In this document: positions 1 to 5,330 of the stretch, piece after piece
Layout: each line of letters starts with the position of its first letter
Position numbering within the stretch: the stretch's first letter is position 1
Origin: Verrucomicrobiales bacterium
GTDB taxonomy: Bacteria > Verrucomicrobiota > Verrucomicrobiia > Verrucomicrobiales > DEV007
Length of the DNA: 5,330 bases
Assembly (NCBI GenBank): GCA_002684575.1
Contig: NYVP01000096.1
Location: 1-5,330, forward strand
Direction of reading: 5' to 3'
Made by a program: the position numbers and the translations under genes
Notes under the pieces: generated by a model
Seen by the model: only the letters and a program-made list of their open reading frames with translations
What the model was told of the DNA's origin: nothing
Database searches by the model: none

Positions 1-1
1 G

Positions 2-1192
2 TTAAAAGTCAACAATGAGAGTCCGAGTAAACGAGACCAGGTTAAAAGAATGCATCCGTATGCGCTTAAGCTCATTTTGCAGGGGAGGAAGAAGGAGGCA
101 ATCGAATATCTAAAAAATATATCTGAAAAGGCGGTCAATTCCAAGCACACAAAAATGCTCATGGATATGGCGCTCGATAGATCTAATGCATGGAAGCTCG
201 ACGCCAAAACTTGGCCGTGGGAACGTACACTTCCAAATACATCGCTAAAGAAGGAAGAGGCTTCTGATAAGTTTACCATCGCCTTTGGTGGTGGAGCCGG
301 TTACGTGCCTGAGAATGAGCGCATCTGGGATACAATTGGAGAGATCGAGCCACGAGCCTTAATCCTTCTCGGTGACAATGTTTATATTGATGATCCAATG
401 ACACCAGAAATGCAGCTTTTCCATTACTACCGTCGGCAAAGCCAGCCTGAATGGTCAAGGCTAGCTAAGAAAGTTCCAATATATGGCATTTGGGATGATC
501 ACGACTTTACTACTAATGACGGATGGGGTGGTCCTGCTATAGACGAGCCTAAGTGGAAGCGCGAGGTTTGGAAGATATTCAAAGATAACTATGATAATCC
601 ATATTATGGAGGAGGTGAAAAGCAACCGGGCTGTTGGTTTGACTTTTGGATTGGTAAAGTTCACTTCGTTCTTATTGATGGGCGATATTATCGAGAATCA
701 CCTAAATCAAAAAACCCATCGATGCTCGGATCTGCTCAAATGCAGTGGTTAAAAGATTCTCTTAAAAAACCCGCCAGCTTTAAGGTGTTATGTACTAATG
801 TCCCAATGACTCCAAATGTTAAGCCGGGATCGAAGGATACATGGGACGGATATGCTCGAGAAAGAGAGTTGATATTCAGATTTATTGCGGAGCAAAAGAT
901 TCCTGGTGTTGTGATTCTATCAGCTGATAGGCATCGCTCCGATGCTTACAAAATTAACACTAAAATCGAAGGTATGTATTCCTTATATGAATGGCAGTCT
1001 TCTCGACTGACAAATCAACATGTTCATGGGCTCATTAAACATTCACTCTTTGGGTATAACGAGAAACAATCTTTTGGGCGTGTTGATTTTGATCTTAAGA
1101 ATGAAGATCCAACCATTAAATACACTGTGGTTAATATTGACGGTAAGCCTGTTCACTCAATGACACTCAAACGAAGTGATTTACAATTTTAA
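2..1192 (+). CDS. PhoD-like metallophosphatase, 5' end outside window
   Basis: This frame has no stop back to the left edge, so the Met at base 50 is probably internal and the true start, with any signal peptide, is outside the window. Numbering from that Met, residues 5-25 are a short helical stretch (ALKLILQGRKKEAIEYL) that resembles one TPR-like hairpin. The phosphatase domain follows from about residue 75. It carries FGGGAGYVP (79-87), the metal-site motif LLGDNVYIDDP (107-116), WDDHDF (148-153), a central LIDGRYYR (208-215) and a C-terminal SADRHRSD (291-298). These match calcineurin-like metallophosphatases of the PhoD group, which hydrolyse phosphate mono- or diesters, usually outside the cytoplasm. 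The usual N-terminal GSCA-type motif, whose Cys binds iron in Bacillus PhoD, is GGGAG here, so metal content and substrate may differ. The C-terminus looks complete. Family is well supported; the substrate is unknown. Confidence 0.88.
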   Translation, partial: LKVNNESPSKRDQVKRMHPYALKLILQGRKKEAIEYLKNISEKAVNSKHTKMLMDMALDRSNAWKLDAKTWPWERTLPNTSLKKEEASDKFTIAFGGGAGYVPENERIWDTIGEIEPRALILLGDNVYIDDPMTPEMQLFHYYRRQSQPEWSRLAKKVPIYGIWDDHDFTTNDGWGGPAIDEPKWKREVWKIFKDNYDNPYYGGGEKQPGCWFDFWIGKVHFVLIDGRYYRESPKSKNPSMLGSAQMQWLKDSLKKPASFKVLCTNVPMTPNVKPGSKDTWDGYARERELIFRFIAEQKIPGVVILSADRHRSDAYKINTKIEGMYSLYEWQSSRLTNQHVHGLIKHSLFGYNEKQSFGRVDFDLKNEDPTIKYTVVNIDGKPVHSMTLKRSDLQF

Positions 1193-1206
1193 GGATGGAG
1201 GCCTCA

Positions 1207-1272
1207 ATGATTGCTAAAGGTGATGCCCAAAATTTGGCACCTCATTTTGAGTACTACAGGGAATTATTTTAA
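1207..1272 (+). pseudogene. 21-codon ORF with strong RBS, possible gene remnant
   Basis: An ATG lies five bases after a GGAGG Shine-Dalgarno site (1197-1201), only 14 bases past the stop of the phosphatase gene, and opens a frame of 21 codons. The peptide runs MIAKGDAQNLAPHF then EYYRELF. It has no signal peptide or membrane segment. The pattern 'GD ... P F YYR' loosely recalls an internal segment of large verrucomicrobial glycoside-hydrolase-like proteins, which would make this a scrap of a deleted gene. That resemblance is from memory and weak. It could also be a translated small peptide coupled to the upstream gene. An in-frame ATG at 1195 would add four residues but is less well placed relative to the ribosome site. 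Confidence 0.2.
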
Positions 1273-1312
1273 TAGGAAGCGGATTCACTAGAAACTAAGA
1301 TTCTAATAAAGA

Positions 1313-1495
1313 ATGAAATGTTCAAAAAAATACGGTGTTGAGCGAAGACAGTTTTTGAAATACATGGCCGCAGTTTCGGCAATACCATTCTCCTCATGCC
1401 GCACAACCAGTCCAGTTATAACAAGACCGCAATTCGAGGATTATCCATTCAAACTCAGTGTTTCTTCAGCCAACCCTGACAGGACATTTGAATGA
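1313..1495 (+). pseudogene. N-terminal remnant of a Tat-exported PhoD-like protein
   Basis: The 60-residue frame begins with a twin-arginine signal: ERRQFLK at 10-16, close to the (S/T)RRxFLK consensus, then a hydrophobic stretch YMAAVSAIPF and a Cys at 29 (PFSSC) that could be a lipobox. The start of the mature part, DYPFKLSVSSANPD (43-56), resembles the opening of the classical PhoD N-terminal domain, usually of the form 'PF.LGVASGDP', which should run on into a 'VLWTRL' motif. Here the frame hits TGA at 1493 instead, so the enzyme body is missing. The ribosome site is poor (AATAAAGA before ATG). With a PhoD-like gene just upstream, this may be the stub of a second phosphatase. The Tat signal is clear; the PhoD identity is moderate. 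It could instead be the start of the fragment that follows, separated from it by a frameshift. Confidence 0.55.
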
Positions 1496-1883
1496 AAATA
1501 ATGCTGAACTTATTTCAATAAATTTATCGGTTTCAGATGATTACTCAGAGACGATAAGTAAAAATACCTTATTAACGTATTCCTATTATTCACCATCAAT
1601 AAGTGTGCCATTTTCTGTGGACGAACCAAATCCGGCAATGCCGGCTCCCAAGCTTATAAAAAGTAGGGAAGTTCTCTCTATGATTTATCCACAAACAAAG
1701 ATCTTGGATAACCAAGAATATAAAGTTGAATGGTCCACTGATCTTATCAATTGGTCAAATTCTGGGTTATCAATTCAGTTGTTAGCTCAAAGAGACGATT
1801 ATGATCTGATTAGGGCCTCCATTAGTATTGAAGGAATCAATTCAGTTTACATGCGAATAAATCGAAATGTCGTTAAAAAATGA
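1458..1883 (+). pseudogene. C-terminal fragment of a verrucomicrobial secreted protein
   Basis: This frame overlaps the end of the Tat-signal fragment at +1 and stays open from 1422 to the TGA at 1881-1883. The only candidate start near its beginning is a GTG at 1458 without a ribosome site, and the in-frame ATGs at 1638 and 1680 are late and also lack one. Numbered from the GTG, residues 84-100 (DNQEYKVEWSTDLINWS) match the 'YxVexStDLxxW' signature I know from C-terminal beta-rich domains of large verrucomicrobial exported proteins. The final strands (LIRASISIEG ... VYMRIN) fit the end of such a domain. Residues 15-60 are Ser/Asn-rich and not recognisable. The best reading is the tail of a larger gene whose middle was deleted, or the second half of a frameshifted gene that starts at 1313. 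No signal peptide belongs to this frame itself. Confidence 0.5.
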
Positions 1884-1897
1884 TTAGTGCATATCAT
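1847..1897 (-). other. Mini-ORF with consensus Shine-Dalgarno
   Basis: On the minus strand, AAGGAGG (reverse complement of bases 1905-1911) stands seven bases before an ATG at 1897. The ORF has 16 codons (MICTNHFLTTFRFIRM) and ends in TAA, antisense to the end of the secreted-protein fragment. It lies downstream of the tRNA-Leu on the same strand. It may be a relic of a gene start cut off by the rearrangement seen here, or chance. No family is recognisable. Confidence 0.12.
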
Positions 1898-1984
1898 TCA
1901 AATGCCTCCTTTTTTACTACCCTTTTTGCAACCCGAATTTTCACCCCTTTTAGCGGAGGGTTTGTAACTTGCTGAATTAGAAAG

Positions 1985-2068
<84 letters not shown>

Positions 2069-2138
2069 ATTTTTATGAGATTCACTTTGTATGCACCTTT
2101 ATCATCGATCAAGTATATCTTTTTGTAATTGAGATGAT

Positions 2139-2471
2139 TTAATTAATAGTTTTCTTTGGAGTAGCGTCAAAAATCTGTCTCCAGCCTTTAAATCGCCAAT
2201 TATTTGGGAAATCTTTACATTGTTTTGGTTTAGTTGAATGGACCAGACAGGATCTGTCTTTTAGTAAAACGCATGATCCATTTTGGTTATTTTTTAGAGT
2301 CAGTCCGTTCCGCTGATTCCTTAATTTTGTATATTTTTCGGTAAACTCATTTGATGATAGGCCGAGTTCTTTTGCCATTGCAGTGATTTCAATATCACTA
2401 ACTATGAATTCGCCAGGCCAATTGCAGCAATTTGTGCATCTATCGCATTGATAATGAATCATAATACTCAT
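2139..2471 (-). CDS. YkgJ-type CxxCxxCC cysteine-cluster protein
   Basis: The 110-residue protein begins MSIMIHYQ and carries the CxxCxxCC motif CDRCTNCC (Cys 9, 12, 15, 16). More Cys follow in GSCVLL (67), RSCLVH (75) and KPKQCKDFP (85). This is the layout of the YkgJ family (Pfam UPF0153), small cytosolic proteins thought to bind zinc or an iron-sulfur cluster and whose biochemical role is not established. Residues 20-50 (GEFIVSDIEITAMAKELGL onwards) form the expected helical insert. I place the start at the ATG at 2471, which has GAGAG five bases upstream; the same frame opens earlier with TTG at 2498, and another ATG lies at 2462. Length fits the small members of the family. It is divergent from mreB and upstream of tRNA-Leu on the same strand; neither neighbour suggests a function. 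Confidence 0.85.
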   Translation of the reverse strand: MSIMIHYQCDRCTNCCNWPGEFIVSDIEITAMAKELGLSSNEFTEKYTKLRNQRNGLTLKNNQNGSCVLLKDRSCLVHSTKPKQCKDFPNNWRFKGWRQIFDATPKKTIN

Positions 2472-2498
2472 AAAAACTCTCAAGGTCCTATAATTCAA

Positions 2499-2657
2499 TT
2501 AGATAAAGAGAGATTTTAATTTTTTTCCATAAATATTATCAGATTACAAGTTGATCATATAAGAAAAAAATAGCACTAATCCTTATTTTTAAGTTTTCTT
2601 AAATGAAAATGTTGATTAATAATCATATTCGCTGGTTTAAATAATCTGTATTTATTT
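2499..2657. promoter_or_regulatory. Divergent AT-rich promoter region, ykgJ-type gene / mreB
   Basis: This tract separates two divergent genes and must hold the promoter for the mre cluster and probably one for the minus-strand gene. It is very AT-rich with long A and T runs, so hexamer matches are cheap. For mreB, one candidate is TTGATC (2551-2556) with ACTAAT (2575-2580), 18 bases apart, giving a leader of about 70 bases. Another is TTGATT (2612-2617) with TTTAAA (2636-2641), 18 bases apart, which would leave a leader of about ten bases. Neither is close to consensus. No terminator hairpin or riboswitch-like fold is apparent. Confidence 0.4.
2613..2625. repeat. 13-bp perfect palindrome upstream of mreB
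   Basis: TGATTA and TAATCA are perfect inverted arms around a single A. The palindrome lies 33 bases before the mreB start and overlaps one candidate -35 box (TTGATT), as an operator for a dimeric regulator would. In such AT-rich DNA a 6-base palindrome can also occur by chance, and I do not recognise it as a known binding site. Confidence 0.3.
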
Positions 2658-3716
2658 GTGAGTATTTTTCATAGACTTTTTGGGCTTCTAAACATGGATA
2701 TTGGTATCGACTTAGGTACCGCTAACACTCTTGTTTATGTAAAGGATGAGGGAATCAAAGTCAGGCAGCCATCGGTTGTTGCTGTTAAAAGAGGTTCTAA
2801 TGAAGTTGTCGCTGTTGGAGATGATGCAAAAAGAATGCTTGGAAGGACACCCGATACGATTTCTGCAGTAAGGCCTCTCAGGGACGGTGTTATTGCCGAT
2901 TTTGAGATGACTGAAGCGATGCTTAAACACTTTATCAAAGAGGCAAGAACTAGAGATAAGGGTAATGGCACAAAAATAATAAAGGCATCAAAAATAAGAG
3001 TAGTTGTGGCGGTTCCTTCAGGTATAACTGAAGTTGAAAAACGCGCTGTTAAAGATTCTGCCAGACATGCTGGTGCTGATGAGGTTTACTTAATTGAGGA
3101 GCCAATGGCTGCTGCTATTGGAGTCGGGTTGCCTATTCAAGATGCCAGTGGTAATATGATTGTTGATATTGGTGGAGGCACTACGGAGGTGGCAGTGATT
3201 TCTTTGTCTGGAATTGTTCAAAGTCGAAGTGTTAGGGTAGGTGGAGACGAACTTGATGAGTCAATTATCGCCTACATGAAGAAAAAATATAATCTCATGA
3301 TTGGAGAAAGGACGGCAGAGGCAGTGAAAATTGAAATAGGATCTGCAACAGTTGTTGACCAAGAGACAACAATGGACGTCAAAGGTAGGGATTTAGTTGA
3401 TGGTCTTCCAAAAACGATAAAAGTCACGTCAAAAGAAATCCGGGAAGCTATGGCTGAACCATTATCGGCAATACTCGACTCGGTAAAAGTTACACTTGAA
3501 AGATGTCCTCCAGAATTGGCAGCTGATTTAGTGGATAGAGGTATCATGCTTGCAGGGGGTGGAGCTTTACTAGGAGGGTTGGATATATGGCTTGCTGAGC
3601 AGACAGGAATTCCTACCCATGTGGCTGAAGACCCTCTTCAGGCTATTGTTGAAGGTACAGGTAAGGTTTTAAACGAAATTTCCTTTTTGAAGAAAGTAAC
3701 ATCTGCAGGTGTCTAA
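2658..3716 (+). CDS. mreB: Rod shape-determining actin-like protein MreB
   Basis: MreB is a bacterial actin that forms ATP-dependent membrane-bound filaments and guides the elongasome (MreC, MreD, RodZ, RodA, PBP2) during sidewall growth. All actin-fold motifs are present: phosphate 1 DIGIDLGTANT (14-24), the conserved IEEPMAAAIG (146-155) with the catalytic-region Glu, phosphate 2 DIGGGTTEVAVISL (170-183) and the adenosine motif GIMLAGGGALLGG (295-307), followed by GIPTHVAEDPL. The 352 residues fit the family's usual length of about 345. I keep the GTG start at 2658 because the 13 residues it adds (IFHRLFGLL) form the short amphipathic N-terminal segment MreB uses to bind membrane; the ATG at 2694 would remove it. 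Neither start has a Shine-Dalgarno site. mreC follows after 37 bases, so mreBCD is likely one transcript. Leu codons favour CTT, matching the tRNA-Leu(AAG) nearby. Confidence 0.98.
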   Translation: MSIFHRLFGLLNMDIGIDLGTANTLVYVKDEGIKVRQPSVVAVKRGSNEVVAVGDDAKRMLGRTPDTISAVRPLRDGVIADFEMTEAMLKHFIKEARTRDKGNGTKIIKASKIRVVVAVPSGITEVEKRAVKDSARHAGADEVYLIEEPMAAAIGVGLPIQDASGNMIVDIGGGTTEVAVISLSGIVQSRSVRVGGDELDESIIAYMKKKYNLMIGERTAEAVKIEIGSATVVDQETTMDVKGRDLVDGLPKTIKVTSKEIREAMAEPLSAILDSVKVTLERCPPELAADLVDRGIMLAGGGALLGGLDIWLAEQTGIPTHVAEDPLQAIVEGTGKVLNEISFLKKVTSAGV

Positions 3717-3753
3717 AATCATCAAACATATGATATAGGCTCTAGATAAGCGT

Positions 3754-4755
3754 ATGAAGAGGAACAATCTGATAGCACTGGTTATATTTGTTCTCGCTAT
3801 GGTTTGGGTTTTTACCCTTAAAAGTGGTAGTGTCAGATCAATTCAATCTAAAATTCTCGGAATTTTTGGCTTGGTTTATGAATCTTTCGATGAACTTACC
3901 TATAGTCATGATGTGGTAAATGGTGAGCCGATCTCAGTCGCGGAGATATCAAAAAAGTATAACAAAAAAGAATTAGGTCTTAGGTATAATAAACTGTTGT
4001 CTGATCTGTATGAGTTACGTGCCTGGAAGAGTCAGATTGATTTACTAAGAGAGGAAAATATTGAATTAAAAAGATCATTAAATTTTGTTGAATTTAAACG
4101 TAAACAATCTCAAAAATTAGTCGCTGCTAGAGTTATTAACCGTCCAAGTAGTACTTGGTGGAAGACTTTCGTTATTGATAGAGGAGCAGATGATGGTGTT
4201 AAACTTAATGATCCTGTTATGACTCCTGTAGCAGTCGATAGAGCCGAGAATGTTGAAGGAGCTTTGGTTGGTAAAATAGTAAATGTGAGCGCTTCACAGT
4301 CGACAGTTGTTTTAGTGACAGATTCCGAATGTAAGATCGGAGCTTATGTTCATGGTGTTTTTGCAAATGCTAATGAAAAAGGTCTAGAACGCGTGCAAGG
4401 TATTCTGTCGGGTGCTCCTGGTGCTGGAAGAGATGTAAATTATTTGGTTTTACAGAACTTGCCCAAGGAGGCTGACAGGTTTGGAGTTTCTGCAGGAGCT
4501 AAAGTCTATTCATCAGGGGTTGGAAATGCAGATGTTAGTGGAATATTTCCGCCAGGACTTATTTTGGGATATATTAAAGAATTTGAAGTTAAAGATTTTG
4601 ATGCTGTTGCAAGAGTTCAGCCAGCTATTAATTTCAACCAGCTTAGCTATATTTTTGTATTGGTTTCTGAAGAAAATAATAATCTAAGCTCCAAAGGTCT
4701 TGATCAAGCTGATGGTGGTTCGAAACGATCTATAGCAATAAATAAAGAAAAGTGA
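3754..4755 (+). CDS. mreC: Rod shape-determining protein MreC
   Basis: MreC is a single-pass membrane protein whose periplasmic part dimerises and activates PBP2/RodA in the elongasome. The order of parts is typical: a short cytoplasmic N-terminus (MKRNN), one membrane segment (about 6-22, LIALVIFVLAMVWVFTL), a periplasmic coiled coil (about 70-112, with heptad-like Leu in SDLYELRAWKSQIDLLREE), then the beta-rich domain that starts ARVINRPSSTWWKTFVIDRG (125-144). The characteristic late motif GIFPPGLILGYI is at 263-274. The last 28 residues or so are polar and Ser/Lys-rich, a likely disordered tail. Length of 333 residues is within the family range. The start ATG has only a weak purine stretch (AGATAAG) upstream. 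The stop TGA directly abuts the ATG of mreD, which suggests translational coupling. Confidence 0.96.
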   Translation: MKRNNLIALVIFVLAMVWVFTLKSGSVRSIQSKILGIFGLVYESFDELTYSHDVVNGEPISVAEISKKYNKKELGLRYNKLLSDLYELRAWKSQIDLLREENIELKRSLNFVEFKRKQSQKLVAARVINRPSSTWWKTFVIDRGADDGVKLNDPVMTPVAVDRAENVEGALVGKIVNVSASQSTVVLVTDSECKIGAYVHGVFANANEKGLERVQGILSGAPGAGRDVNYLVLQNLPKEADRFGVSAGAKVYSSGVGNADVSGIFPPGLILGYIKEFEVKDFDAVARVQPAINFNQLSYIFVLVSEENNNLSSKGLDQADGGSKRSIAINKEK

Positions 4756-5325
4756 ATGATGGTTGCTATTGAAAAATCGAAAACTATTTTCTTTTCTCTA
4801 CTTTTTATTCTTCTGTTTATTTCTTTTATTCTTGATGAATTGGTTTCTAATATTTTGTCGCCTCTAGGTATTAGATTTTTCATTGTTCAGACGATCTTTT
4901 TTACTTGTAGTCTATCCGTTCCATTTGCACTCATGCTTCTATTTGCTTTCTTAACAGGATTAACTTGGGATTCTATTCACATGGCAATTGGAGTTAATAA
5001 TGATATCGGGTTTGGATATTCAATATTTCTTTTCTTTATTACGGGCTCTCTTATGCAGGGAATGAGTCCTTTTTTTAGCAGGGGGCGATGGGAGGCCCCT
5101 GTGATGCTTGTTGGTGTCTCAACTTTAGTTTTTTTATTAATTGAGTGGTTTTTAATTAGTTTTGCCAGAGCCCAATTTGTCTTTCCTCAAAACTTCTGGA
5201 GGTATTTGTGGGTTTCTGTGTTTTTCGGAATGGTGGTGTCACCTTTTTTCTTCTATTTAATTTTGAAATTAAGCAAGTTAAGTGGTTGTTCTGTTGTTGT
5301 AATAGGAAGAAGTAAAGAGGATTAG
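4756..5325 (+). CDS. mreD: Rod shape-determining membrane protein MreD
   Basis: MreD is the multi-pass inner-membrane member of the mreBCD set and is needed for rod-shape elongation; its biochemical role is poorly defined. The 189-residue protein is strongly hydrophobic, with about five or six membrane segments (roughly 11-26, 39-53, 57-76, 86-101, 114-137 and 150-172) and a charged C-terminal tail. The segment AFLTGLTWDSI (64-74) matches the weakly conserved family motif of a Gly followed by an Asp in the third segment. Sequence conservation is low in this family, so the position directly after mreC is the main support. Two ATGs in tandem (4756, 4759) follow the mreC stop without a gap; the purine-rich end of mreC (AAAGAAAAG) serves as ribosome site. 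The stop is TAG, five bases before the right edge; genes for PBP2 and RodA commonly come next. Confidence 0.93.
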   Translation: MMVAIEKSKTIFFSLLFILLFISFILDELVSNILSPLGIRFFIVQTIFFTCSLSVPFALMLLFAFLTGLTWDSIHMAIGVNNDIGFGYSIFLFFITGSLMQGMSPFFSRGRWEAPVMLVGVSTLVFLLIEWFLISFARAQFVFPQNFWRYLWVSVFFGMVVSPFFFYLILKLSKLSGCSVVVIGRSKED

Positions 5326-5330
5326 AAAAG

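Noticed and set aside
273..664. Minus-strand open frames of 61 and 67 codons inside the phosphatase gene
   Set aside because: They are antisense to the metal-site motifs and lack starts with ribosome sites.
1480..1500. Programmed +1 frameshift joining the Tat-signal frame to the next frame
   Set aside because: The sequence around the TGA (ACA TTT GAA TGA) has no known slippery motif and no stimulatory site; deletion or frameshift mutation explains it more simply.
1931..1965. AACCC ... GGGTT inverted repeat as a terminator for the tRNA or the left-hand genes
   Set aside because: The stem is only about five pairs with a loop of over 20 bases, and no T run follows on either strand.
2472..2498. 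TTG at 2498 as the start of the YkgJ-type protein
   Set aside because: The nine extra residues are not family-like and the TTG has no ribosome site, while the ATG at 2471 has GAGAG at a good distance.
2712..2971. Minus-strand open frames of 72 and 78 codons inside mreB
   Set aside because: They are antisense to the highly conserved phosphate 1 region of MreB, have no ribosome site and no recognisable product.
3272..3547. Minus-strand 91-codon open frame inside mreB
   Set aside because: It mirrors the coding strand of a conserved gene, is Ser/Thr-rich as antisense frames often are, and shows no domain.
3718..3734. ATCAT ... ATGAT inverted repeat between mreB and mreC as a terminator or processing site
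   Set aside because: Five AT-rich pairs with no T run are too weak, and the genes are expected to be co-transcribed.
4481..4687. Plus-strand 68-codon frame inside mreC
   Set aside because: It is an out-of-frame shadow of the conserved beta domain and C-terminus of MreC.

Overview
The window most likely comes from the chromosome of a low-GC member of the Verrucomicrobiota, perhaps a marine Opitutae or Puniceicoccales-type bacterium. Three things point there: a PhoD-type phosphatase of a subtype I associate with Planctomycetes and Verrucomicrobia, a short CxxCxxCC protein with a 'GEFIVSDIEI ... FPNNWRFKGW' layout, and a C-terminal fragment with the 'YKVEWSTDLINWS' signature common in verrucomicrobial secreted proteins. 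This assignment rests on recalled family resemblance, not on a search.

Left part (1-1900). A PhoD-like metallophosphatase gene is open to the left edge, so its 5' end lies outside the window. It is followed by about 700 bases that look like eroded coding DNA. These hold a 21-codon ORF with a strong Shine-Dalgarno site, the N-terminus of a Tat-exported protein that resembles the start of classical PhoD and stops after 60 codons, and, in another frame, the C-terminal tail of a secreted protein. This tract ends about 100 bases from the 3' end of a tRNA gene, a common position for inserted and deleted DNA.

Middle part (1985-2498, minus strand). A complete tRNA-Leu gene folds well and has anticodon AAG, which is unusual in bacteria. 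About 70 bases upstream of it, on the same strand, is a small YkgJ-type cysteine-cluster protein. A divergent AT-rich intergenic region of about 190 bases follows.

Right part (2658-5325, plus strand). mreB, mreC and mreD are in the usual order and appear complete. They encode the actin-like filament, its periplasmic scaffold partner and an integral membrane protein of the elongasome that directs sidewall peptidoglycan synthesis. mreC and mreD abut with no gap, so the cluster is probably one operon. The partner genes for PBP2 and RodA would be expected beyond the right edge.

I see no new defence, mobile or catalytic system here. The points most worth a second look are the A34 tRNA-Leu, the gene remnants beside it, the PhoD-like protein without the usual metal-binding Cys, and the unusual start of mreB.
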